Under the pieces are notes generated by a model. It saw only the letters and a program-made list of their open reading frames with translations. It ran no database searches and was not told the origin of the DNA. 57,540 bases of DNA. Origin: Cercozoa sp. M6MM (lineage: Eukaryota; Endomyxa: Ascetosporea). The translations under genes were made by a program, and so were the position numbers. The DNA lies in assembly GCA_040357565.1 (NCBI GenBank), contig JBDODJ010000073.1, one strand, 5' to 3'. Positions 11,650 through 21,759 of the stretch are shown here, one piece after another; positions within the stretch are counted from its first letter, which is position 1, and each line of letters starts with the position of its first letter.

Positions 11650-13907
11650 ATGTCCTTCTGGGTGCTAGGAAAGACCCCAGGTACACCTTCTGCAGCAAGT
11701 GCGTCACTGGAGCGATCTTTCGTGGCGCTTGAACCAGTTGTTGTTTGCTACTGGCTGGGCTCGACCATTTGAACCAGTTGTGTGAAATGCCATAGATGTC
11801 TCCTCTGTGTTTTTTTGCAGATATCTCCGAGTTCTACGAGCTCGGTGCGCAACTGGGTAAGCCCGGGCAATTCGGCGTCGCCCGTGAATGCGTGCACAGG
11901 TGGCGTTCTTGCCTGGAACCGGGCTTGTGTGGATTTGAGTTGTGTGAGAGTTTTGCGATGTATCTACACAGAGCAACGGGCGAGCGATGTGCCGTCAAAG
12001 TGATCGACAAAATGCGTCTGTACGCCACGAGCGATCCCGAACCGATGCTGCAAGAACTGTAGTTTTCCCACCAGACTCACTCAGGGTGTTGCTTTTGCAG
12101 CATGCAACCAGAGTATCCCCCAACTGAGCAGGCGCACCGAAATCGAAATCTTGCGTCGCTTGAGGCACCCCAACGTTGTTTCGTGTACCATTCTCTTAGT
12201 GCACATAATGTACAAATACAAATGCACTCTGCTTGTGTTGCAGTCTACGATGCCTTTGAGAGCGAGACGAAGCTGTACCTCGTGCTCGAATTGTGCCGAG
12301 GCGGAGAGCGTATGTTTGGGTTGCTTCTAAGCTTGGCTGTTGGGCTGTATTCCCAGATGCCTGTATGAGCAGTGTTTGATCGAATCGCTGCCAGAGGCAC
12401 GTTCAGCGAGGCCAACGCTGCCAACGTCATGCGCTCTGTATCTTGCAGTTTCTTATTTTTCTGGAGGAATGTTGGGAGTCCTGATGTCACATTGAACGCA
12501 GGTGCTCTGTGCTGTGAGCTACCTGCACGAAAACAGAATCGCGCACTGTGACCTGTACCCTTTTTTGATTGTCTATGTTTTATGTATTGCGAGATATATT
12601 GCTGTGGCTGCAGCAAACCAGACAACTTTATGTTCGTCTCAAAGGACGAAGATGCCAACCTCAAAGTGATCGGTACTTTGACCTTCCGTCCCTCAAAGTC
12701 TTCGCCCTGTAACTACTGCTGAGTGCGCTGCAGACTTTGGCATGAGCAAGCGCCGGCGACGCTCGCGACAGAAGTTCTCGCGCATGTGCGGCACGCCCGT
12801 AAGTTCCCTTTTTACCACGTTGGATATGTCCTTTCAGTCCGTGTTTGTGTGTGTGTGTGTATGTGTGTGTATGTGTGTGTGTATGTGTGTGTATGTGTAT
12901 GTGTGCAGTATTATTTGGCACCCGAAGTGCTCCGCGGCGAGTACAACGAATCGGCGGATCTGTGGAGTGTCGGCGTTGTTTGCTTCGTGGTACCCATCCC
13001 GCATGTTGTTGGTGCTGTTTTTGCATACTGGTGTTTGTCCTTCAGATGCTGTTTGGTTTCCCACCGTTCTTCTCAGACCCTCGAGTGACCACGGTACCTT
13101 TCTTGGCATGCAATGAGGGGAATATCGCTAGGTGTGCTATCTTGTAGGTCTCTCCGAACAAGCAGATCTTCCGCAAGATCGCGCGCGGCTTCTGTCCGCA
13201 AGTGCGACGCGGCTACGGCGCGTACCTTGAGCACATGCATCCAAGAGACTCTTTTTGCCCCCTTTACCGTGTGTGTGTGTGTGTGTGTCCCAGGTGGTTC
13301 CCGGAAGGTACGCCGGTGAGTGCGGCGGCACGCGACTTTATCTCGCGACTGCTCGTGATGGACACGGCTGCAAGATTGAGTGCCGACGAGGCGCTGGTGC
13401 ACCCATGGTAGGCACTAGGCATACCCTTCTTGTTGCCTATCTGCCTGTATGTGGCCGTGTGTGCCTGCGCACAGGCTAACGGGCGAGGCAACGACGACGC
13501 CGCTGCGCACGGTGGTGCTGAAGCAGCTGGTGCAGTTCAACAGCAAGTGCCGCTTCAAGATGGCCGTGGTGGCCTCTTTCACCGACGCACTCTCGGACGA
13601 GCAGCTGCAGGACCTGCGGACTACCTTTGAGCAAATGGATGCGGTATTGTCCTTTTGACCTTTGCAGATAATGTGTGTACTGTGTATGTGTGTGTATACA
13701 GGATGGTGACGGCACCATTACAAGGCAAGAAATGTGCGTGCACATGTAGCTACCTCTCCTGTCACTGGCAGTATGGATCAGTTGTACCTGCCCCTTTGTT
13801 CGCCACCTGACAGGAAGCAAGCACTGCAGCGGTCGCTGACCGACGCAGAGTTGGAGAAGATCTTCGCCAATGCCGACTTCGATGGCGATGGTGCTCTCAC
13901 CTTTGCT

Positions 13908-13947
<40 letters not shown>

Positions 13948-14058
13948 AGTATAGGTGGCCTCTCGTACGAGGAACTCTGCATGGTCTCGGTGGCACGCCG
14001 ACTTGAAGCCAAGGAGGACCGACTGTGGAGGGTACCTCTGTGCCCCCTTGTATCAATG

Positions 14059-14097
<39 letters not shown>

Positions 14098-14675
14098 TTA
14101 TATTTATGCGTGCGTGTGTGTTGGGCAGGCCTTCCGACAACTCGACGTCGACGGCGACGGCCGCATCTCGCCCGAGGAACTCAAGGCCGTGTGCAGCACG
14201 CAGTCCGAGTTCTCCGAGTTTGGGTAGGTTTAGGGGGCCGCCCGCCCCACCTTTGTATCATGCCGTGTTACCCCTTGTCATGTAGTGCGCAAGTGGAAGC
14301 ACTCGTAAAGGAAGTCGACACTGACGGCGACGGCTGTGTCAGCGTAGTCTTGCTCCCTTGCTACCCCAGACTACCTCCTCCGTTAACCCTCTGTTGTCCC
14401 TGCCAATCACTTCACAGTTCGCCGAGTTCTTGGAGGCGTTTGATCGCTCGTTTATTGATGAGGTACCCAATCAATCCTCCTCTGCCCACCCCTTGTATCT
14501 CTGCCTTCTATCAGGCCGAGGGCGAAGACTGGAGTGCTACAACGCCGCAACGGTCGCTCTCTTTGCGGTACACAAACTGTGCAGCTGATGTCCGATTGTG
14601 TATCCGTGTATGTGTGTCCGATTACCTTGATGACACAGGCAAAGCACGGTGCGAAGCGAGGCGGGCGATGTGTGA
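11650..14675 (+). CDS. Calcium-dependent protein kinase (CDPK) with four EF-hands
   Basis: ATG at 11650 (MSFWVLGKTP) splices in frame to DISEFYELGAQLGKPGQFGV. Kinase landmarks: the glycine loop; AVKVIDK (ATP-binding Lys); HPNVV; the catalytic loop HCDLKPDNFMF, formed across the intron at about 12555-12610; DFGMSK; GTPYYLAPEVLRGEYNE; and the ADLWSVGV helix. A junction helix follows (LVQFNSKCRFKMAVVASF), as in CDPKs. Then come four EF-hand loops: DADGDGTITRQE, DFDGDGALTYEE, DVDGDGRISPEE and DTDGDGCVSFAE, all with the full set of Ca2+ ligands. Stop TGA ends at 14675. CDPKs couple Ca2+ directly to Ser/Thr phosphorylation in plants and many protists but are absent from animals and fungi. Oddities: the glycine loop reads LGKPGQFG, one residue longer than GxGxxG, and the catalytic loop has HCD rather than HRD. 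No N-terminal acylation motif is seen. Several introns carry (TG)n or (AT)n. Confidence 0.93.
12845..12906. repeat. (TG)n-rich intron, CDPK
   Basis: An imperfect TG/TATG microsatellite that fills the intron between the GTP and YYLAPE codons of the kinase domain. The 3' splice site GTGTGCAG is made by the repeat itself. Confidence 0.85.
13911..14106. repeat. Two (AT)n tracts in consecutive CDPK introns
   Basis: (AT)n at about 13911-13944 and (AT)n/TTTATA at about 14057-14106. They fall in two successive introns in the EF-hand part of the CDPK gene, separated by an exon encoding part of EF-hand 2 and the linker. They could form hairpins in the pre-mRNA. Confidence 0.85.
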
Positions 14676-15069
14676 GCGTGCAGCGCAGCGTGTATCGATT
14701 GACTCCCGCGGCAGTGGACTAGACCACTGCAGGTTTTGAAACAATTTGTACTTCCGTTCAGTCAAGTTGTTTCAGTCGGCCACTGGATCATCGGCGATCT
14801 CTGTTCCTTTTCAATATTTTCTACTCTAACCTCCAGGCTGCGCAAGTAATTGTTCTGCAGCGCTTTTACGTAAACTACCCTGGACAAATCGCTGCTCACG
14901 TGGCCCAGACATCGTCTCCTTAAATGTAACAAGCGATCAGGCCGGACCGAAGAAACGGGCACTGTTTTGCTCTTGTTTGGCGCAGTGACGCTGCTGTGCA
15001 GACTTTTGGTGGCGCAAGGCCACACTTGAACAGTAGTGGAGTCCGTGCACCGGAAGGCGGTTTCTTCAG
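14676..15069. other. Intergenic, nothing recognised
   Basis: About 390 bp between the CDPK stop and the PH-RCC1 start, both on the plus strand. Composition is mixed and I see no named element. It must hold the CDPK 3'UTR and the downstream promoter. Confidence 0.5.
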
Positions 15070-17611
15070 ATGGGTAAATTTTGCTGCGGTACATTTTAGT
15101 TCAGCCATTGTCCCGTGCCTGCCTTTGCGCGCAGCCACGGTGGACGGCATCGTACGAGATTTCCGTCTTTGCGCCTTTGCTGTAGCTGTCGCTGATGGCA
15201 CACAAACCGACAAAGAGGTGCGGTGTTTTCTCGGTGTTTCTCCCCGAGAAGGAGGCACTCCTGTGGTTTGTGTGTGTTGCAGGGCAACCATCCTCTGCTG
15301 CTGATCAATGGCGAGCGCGGCATGGTACATTTCTTGCTGGGCAACTAGGTGAGTACTGTACCCACGTGGATATCACAGATGCAAACGGTGGCACGCGAGA
15401 GTGTTACGGCGACGATTAGTTTCTCCAACATTATGAGTGTGGTAATACAACTTTGATATGTGTCTTCTCGCTTGAAATAGTCCTTCCCTTACCAGGTGCC
15501 GAATGTGCAATTCAACGAATCCTTCTCAGTCTATATGAACGATGGTGCGTTCTCTCCCTTGAAAATGTCTGTTTTACAGCTTGGCACGTTTCATACTTGG
15601 GGGGGGGGGCAGGCAACACACCAGTGACGGTGACACTCGAGTCATCGATCGACCGCGACGAGTGCGTGCAATTGCTGCGTGCGCTACTCAAGATTCGGTA
15701 CGTTTCTCCGATTTCGCGCATCTTCTGTCTGATAGAGTGTGCTGGGAGTAGCAACACCGAGGAAGGCAATCCTTCCGACCTGGTCCCCGAGGTTGTGTAC
15801 GAGGGACCCACACGGAAGCGCAGTGGCATGTCGTGGAAGGAGGTAGTGCATCCCTTTACCCCCCCCCCCCGCCGTTACCTCAAGTCACCCCCTGTTACTC
15901 TCCAACAGCGATGGCTGGTGCTGCTGCCGACACGACTTTTGTGCTTCCGCTCGCGCGATGCGCACGTGCCGATCAATGTGTTGTCACTGTACAAGGTACT
16001 TCCTGACTACAGGCACTGCCTTGTCAGTACCTAACCTGGACGGTATTGTGTGTGTGTGCAGTACATGCCGGCAGTGTCTGGCTCGCACAAACGCACCGTC
16101 AAGCTCACTCATAGGTAGGCTCGCCTTCGTACTACCCCCCCCCCTCCCGGGGTGCAGTATGTCTTGTATGTAGCACCAAGAACTACCTGTTTAAGTTCGC
16201 GACCGACGAGAACCGCGCCGTGTGGAGCAACGCTCTGTCCGAGTCGGTACAAACCGGGATATTCTCCCTGTACTGGACTTAACCTGTCTGGGTGTGATCT
16301 GTACAAAAACAGGACGTGAGGTGCAGCGACATCGTCGGTTGTGAATCGGTTCGTTTGCGCAACGTGGACACGGAGGATCGCGCTGATATCAGGTGCGTGG
16401 TGAACATGTCTTACCTAACGCCCATAGAGACAGTGTCTTTGTTGCACAGTGAGCGACTTCGTGAGATCCTGGCTCTGGCTGCTCATGAGGCGGGCCACGA
16501 TGCTGCTGACTTCGATGAGGTATCTACTGTCTATGCAAGTGTCATGCAAGTGACCCACCCCTACCTTTCTGGTCCACAGGATGACAGCACGGATGCGCCG
16601 GCGGAAGTGCCGCCGCCGCCACCAGACGCGTCGTCACTCGTCCACCCGGAAGAAGACTTCGGCGCGGCGCCGCCCATGCTGACCGCGTTTAATCGGTACT
16701 CGGCGGGTGTCTCTTTTGGTGTGCTTGATCCCTTTACCCCTCCCCCTGTGTAGAAGGGCAGCCGAGTCAACCAAGGTGTTTTCCTGGGGCCAGGGATCGC
16801 AACTGCAGCTGTGCAATGGCAGCTCGCGCTCCTTCGACGACCCGCAGCCTGTAGCCACTTTATACCCCCTCCTGTGGTACTTTCTAGCCTTTAAACTTTG
16901 AGTACAGGTCGGTGCCCTGTCGGATGGCAAGCGGCAGTTTGTCGACCTGTGCTGTGCTACGTCTGGTACTGAGATTTCACCCTAAGCTCATTCTTATCCT
17001 ACTTCTCCTGTTCGTTTAGCTCCTTGTGCCTTTGCCGTATCGCGCGGTGGCAAGGTGTACTCGTGGGGCACAAGTCCGCTGCTCCTAGGTCTTGGCGTGG
17101 CTGCTAGTGGCCACCCACGTGTCTCAGCGGGCACGCCCTCGCATATAAGGTACACAGTGGCTCAGATATATCAACACTTGCGTACCGTTAGACTCCGACA
17201 CTACTGGATAGTTCCTTCCCTGGCGAGATGCCGTTCGTGTCGATGAATGATCGCGTGCCGCCTGCTGTCCCGCAGCGCGTTCGAATCGGGTACTCGTGCT
17301 TTAGCAGTCCTGGTGTACTGTAGCACAATGTGAACTCTGTGTGTGCTGCACAGACAAGTCGTGGCAGGCGAACGACATGCACTGGCTCTTGCGGCCGGTC
17401 CCTTCGTGGTACTGCCAAAACTATCCGTCTGGACTCTGGAATGGCATCATTCATTTTGTTTCAGTATTTCTTAAGAGTATTTTGTTAAGGGTGCGACGGA
17501 AAGCCGTGTGCCGTGCTGTGTGTTTGCGTGGGGCGATGCCGCCCTCACAGGTAGTCGTTTTTTGCTCCTTTTTAATCTCCCACACCCACACACACACGCG
17601 CGCGCACACAC

Positions 17612-17657
<46 letters not shown>

Positions 17658-19759
17658 GCACACACATACACACTCTCTTTTTATGTGTGGCCTATCTGCA
17701 GGTCTGGCACGTGACGTGCACTCGCCGACCCCGCTGCGTTTCTTGGCCAAGACAATCGTACGTTTGGACAGTCCAGTCTAGGGTCCATCTGTGCCCAGGT
17801 ACCTTGTTTTGATCGCAGGGTGAGCCAGTGACGCGAGTGAGCGCGCATGCCTCGCATTCGCTCGCACTGTCGGCGTCGGGTCACGTGTACTCGTGGGGAC
17901 TGCCCGGGTACAACACCTCCCCTTGTCCATCTGTACTCCATCTGTACTCTGTATGAACATATGGACGGTACACGTAGACCGTGGCTGGGCGGCGACACCA
18001 CGATGCAAGGTGAAACGTGTCACGTCGCTGCCGTTGATGTCGCCGAGCGCGTCCGATCGTAGTCGTTGCCTTTGCCCCATACCTTTACCCCCTTGCCCCC
18101 GTTTGCCTCCCTCCTTACCTCACCCTCACTACCCGAACATAGTGTGGCGTGTGGTCGCGAGCACTCGGTGGCCGTGACGTCGTCGGGCAGCGTCTACAGC
18201 TGGGGAAGCTCTCCGCGCGGACAGTGCGGTCACGGTGACACGCGCACCGTCAGTGTTCCGAAGGTGGTGCGCGCTCTGTCGAATCAACTGGCGGCTGAAG
18301 TGGTTTGCGGCGACGAGCACACTGCGGTATTGCCCACCCACCCATTTTACCCCATCCCCACCCCTACCTTCCCCCATCAGGTACTGACACGCAGCGGCAG
18401 GGTGTTTGTTTTCGGCAGCGGCGACGACGGTCGACTTGGACTGGTGCACTCTGTGTGTACAGTTGTACCGTCCATATCTACACATGTGTGACTACACCTG
18501 CAGGACCATATGGACGACGAGTTGTCGCCGGTGGCTGTGGCGGCACTGAGTGGCGACGATTTTGCGCTCGTGGCGTGCTCGCAGAGGTTTTACCCCCCCT
18601 CCCTTTTAACCCTCATCTTTACCCCCCCCCCCAGAGCGACGTTCTGCGTCAATACGCGCGGTGCAGCAGTGGCATGTGGTCACTGGCGACCACAGCAGCA
18701 GCAGCAGACTGGATGGTACCTTTTGTGACTCACTGGGGTGGTCATCCTATTCCCCCCCCCCCCCTCCTGTGCAGGAGTGATCTCGCCGGTGAATTGGATG
18801 GACGTCGCTGCTACTCGATTAGGTAGGACAGATCTAGCTTTCCTTCCACCACACTTTTATCCCCCCCCCCCCGTGTGGTAGTGGCGGCACGGACTTTGCA
18901 TTGGCGCTGACGCAGCTGGCCGAGTTGGACAGCGACGTGCTGCCGGCGCGCGTCGAATTCGTTAGCGAGGTTTGCCCTCTCCCCCACCCACCACCCCCTA
19001 CTCACCCCCCTCGTTGATACAGGCACCGTCGGCAGTTCCGCCGGCACCGCCGTCGATTCTGAACCATGTATCATCGGTGTAGCCACCCCTACTCCCTGCC
19101 TGGCTGACTATGTGCACAGGACATTCCGCCTCCGCCGCCAAGTGAACCTGCGCCGGATGCAGGTACCCTAATTAGAGCTCCATGAATTAAGACTCCCTTA
19201 ATTAAGACTCCTTTAATAGGAGCCACAGTGGACTCGTTGCTGCAGCGACTGCAGCAGGCCCGCGCACTGGTGTCGGCGACGCCGCCGCCCGAGGAGGTCC
19301 CACCGCCGCCTGTGTCGGCGCCCACGTCGACCAGTGGCACCGTCAGTGGCACCTCCAGCGGCACCGTCAGTGACCCGCAGACACCTGTATCAACCCACAC
19401 ACATACCATGTGCCCACCTGGGAGGAAGGGTTAACTGGTGTGTGTATCAGCAGGCACGTGCTCCGAAACTGAAGCTGCGAATCTCGCGTCCGGCGAAGCG
19501 CACGCCGCCTTCGTCCGGTATGGGTTTAAGGGGTGATAGGATAGAGGGCTGATGGGGGTAGGGTAAAGGGGTGATAGGGGAGTAAGGGGAGTAAGGGGAG
19601 AGGTTAAATGTGCTGTGTGCCCCAGCAGGCAGCGCAGGCGAGCGATTGCTCAAGGTGCGACTCGAGAACGGTATCGCACTCGGCTTCCTGCAGCCGCGGA
19701 CGCTCGTGCTCGCTGCTTTGCGCTCGCAGATCACGCAGGAACTGGTAGCACATACATCC

Positions 19760-19807
<48 letters not shown>

Positions 19808-19817
19808 NNNNNNNNNN

Positions 19818-19865
<48 letters not shown>

Positions 19866-20168
19866 CCCCAAAAGACCTGTGGAGGACATGTTGGTGTGCA
19901 CAGGACCGTGTGCCGCGTGCCTTCTGCTTCGTGTCGAACGGCGTGCCGATTGGCGTCAGGCAAGAGGCCTCGTGGACTGTCGATGCCCTCGGTAGTTTAG
20001 GCTAGCTTGGGCTTGTATCTATGTGTGTCTCTGTGTGTCTGTGTCTGTGTTTGTGTGTGTGCATGTTTATGTATGTGCATGTTTATTTTATGTGCATGTT
20101 TATGTATGCATGTGTATGTGCATGTGCGTATGACAGGCACGGCCGATGTCGTTTTGCGTGCCTTGTAA
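15070..20168 (+). CDS. PH domain-RCC1 repeat-ubiquitin-like protein, possibly N-acylated
   Basis: The first exon gives MGKFCC, a potential myristoylation and palmitoylation start. It splices in frame to a helical region and then a first PH-like segment with NTPVTVTLESSIDRDE and VQLLRALLKIR. A clear PH domain follows: VYEGPTRKRSGMSWKERWLV ... NYLFKFATDENRAVWSNALS. RCC1 repeats are then marked by VFSWGQGSQLQL, KVYSWGTSPLLLGLG, VYSWGSSPRGQCGHGDTRT and VFVFGSGDDGRLGL (about 16770-18450). A Pro-rich linker precedes a C-terminal segment LLKVRLENGIALGFLQPRTL ... RAFCFVSNGVPIG that looks like a ubiquitin-like or Ras-binding beta-grasp. The last exon ends TADVVLRAL-stop at 20168. The order resembles plant PRAF proteins (PH-RCC1-FYVE-BRX) but lacks FYVE. 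The inferred role is membrane-linked regulation of a small GTPase or a scaffold. Domain calls are strong; exact exons are approximate. Confidence 0.78.
17580..17673. repeat. (CA)n microsatellite, intronic
   Basis: About 90 bp of CA with CG interruptions in an intron within the RCC1 region of the PH-RCC1 gene. Confidence 0.9.
19164..19217. repeat. Short AT-rich tandem repeat in an intron
   Basis: Two or three degenerate copies of a roughly 17-bp unit containing ATTAAGACTCC, in an otherwise C-rich gene. The intron starts GTACCC and lies in the Pro-rich linker of the PH-RCC1 protein. Confidence 0.6.
19760..19864. repeat. (CA)n microsatellite with 10-N gap, intronic
   Basis: A CA dinucleotide tract interrupted by 10 N at 19808-19817. 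It lies in an intron inside the ubiquitin-like C-terminal segment of the PH-RCC1 gene, so the flanking coding frame is intact despite the gap. Confidence 0.95.
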
Positions 20169-20338
20169 TAACGTATAGTCCACGACTGACTTTCGGACTC
20201 GGAGTCGATCCATCGTCAGTTTTAATTAACGTCTGACAGCCAGCGATGTTTTTACACTAAAAATTAAAGAAATCTGTCAGTCCTGGCTGAATACCCATGG
20301 AGTCTAAGTAACTATAACAGACTGTAAGTTTGTAGAGC

Positions 20339-21512
20339 ATGGCTAGAGATATCAAAACGCCTGGTTTTAGAGTGCTCACTTCCGTCGATTTTGCATCTTT
20401 GGAGAAAACGGTGCCCTTTTTGCTCTGTCGTTGCAAAATATGTACTCGTGATGGTTTGTTGGGATGGTATCACAGGAGAAGCCAGAGTGCGAAGAAGTAC
20501 TCGACAATGTGTCATTTTACGTCCGCCACCAGGTGGCCAGGTAGTTTGCTCTTCCCCCTACACCTTACCTTCTACCCCGGGGGGGGCCGCCGGTCGACGG
20601 CACGCCAAGGTGAGCGAGGAGATCGAAAAGACGGCGAAACCGATTTTGAAATGCGCCAAAATGCAGCGGCGACTCATTGGTGACGCCAGCGAGGACGAAC
20701 TGTCGTACAGTGTCTCTCACTGTCGTGTGTCCTGACTGGATCTATCAGTCTGGTGTATCGACGCACTGTGTCCAGAGTACGACAGCCGCGTGTGCCGGTG
20801 AGTGTGGTGCGAGTGCCCGTGTACACGAGTGTGACCTGGGAGACTGCGTCTCCTGACACTGAGCACAGCAGACATTCCAGCAGACATGACCATAGCGGAA
20901 GCGACACCGACGATACCGATGAACATGAGACTGGTGGTATGTCCAGTCAGTGACATCTTCTGTGGTCGATGTCCCCCATTGCAGACACTCAGAAACACCT
21001 GCACGGAATGCCGCTTGTTGTGGCCGAGCCCTTCTTGTCGCTGCCGATTGGAAACGAGTCGAGCGACGTCATCATTGGCGTGCCTGTGCCGACACCCGAC
21101 GAGATCGCACTCATCGAGAGTCGCAAACGTCACCGCGAACGTCTCGATGTAGCTCCTGTCGTTTATCCCCTTTACCCCTTGACCCATATCCTTTACTACA
21201 GGAAGAGGAGACTAAACGGATCGAACTGCAGCTGCAGGAGTGGCAACGTCACGACCGGGCGCGATACAACGAATGGTTCGGCCTGGATGCCGTAGCTTTT
21301 TTTTTAAGCGTCTGACAAGTGTAGCTGCTGTCATGTTAGTTCCTGACTGTGCACAGGCCGGCAACTACGTGGAACCACCGTCTCCCCCTCCGCCCCGCAC
21401 GGTACTTCTGTAATACACTACCCAATTACCCTGGCATGTTCGGAAATGGACACAGAAGAGGAAACTACGACTACGCCGAAAGAAACCAGCTAAAGAAACT
21501 AGCCCCAAATGA
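20339..21512 (+). CDS. Unknown protein with basic C-terminus
   Basis: The proposed start is ATG at 20339 (MARDIKTPG). Exons with coding character are KVSEEIEKTAKPILKCAKMQ (about 20611-20700); an Asp/Ser/His-rich exon (20880-20940); MPLVVAEPFLSLPIGNESSD and GVPVPTPDEIALIESRKRHR (about 21007-21150); EEETKRIELQLQEWQRHDRA with YNEWFGLDA; and NYVEPPSPPPRT. The last splices in frame to KRKLRLRRKKPAKETSPK and a TGA at 21512. The Lys/Arg cluster could be a nuclear localisation signal, and the charged stretch before it is helical. I do not recognise the family. The first exons are the least certain part, since no unique splice solution joins them. Confidence 0.5.
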
Positions 21513-21759
21513 TTGTTTTTATTTAATGTGTTTGCTATAAACCCAATCAAGTGCCTCTAAGCACGACAAAACGACTACTGTACCATGCATATTTTTAATC
21601 TTTTGGCGGCTAGCATTAGACACACTGTGCTACGACTTGCGCGTGGCCCTGTAGTTTAATCTTGGCCCTTGCATTGCCTGTTGGCATTAACAGTCACGGA
21701 AGGTGACCAAAGATTTTTGTTGAAATGAATTGTGCATTTTGTATTTTTCTGGCAGGAGC

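Noticed and set aside
13870-14739. Long plus-strand frame rich in YIYIYI
   Set aside because: It is a read-through of (AT)n introns of the CDPK gene in the wrong frame. The true exons splice these tracts out.
17451-17750. CVCVCV-rich frames over the CA repeat
   Set aside because: An artefact of dinucleotide repeats read in any frame. The same applies at 10.2, 19.8, 27.5 and 31.5 kb.
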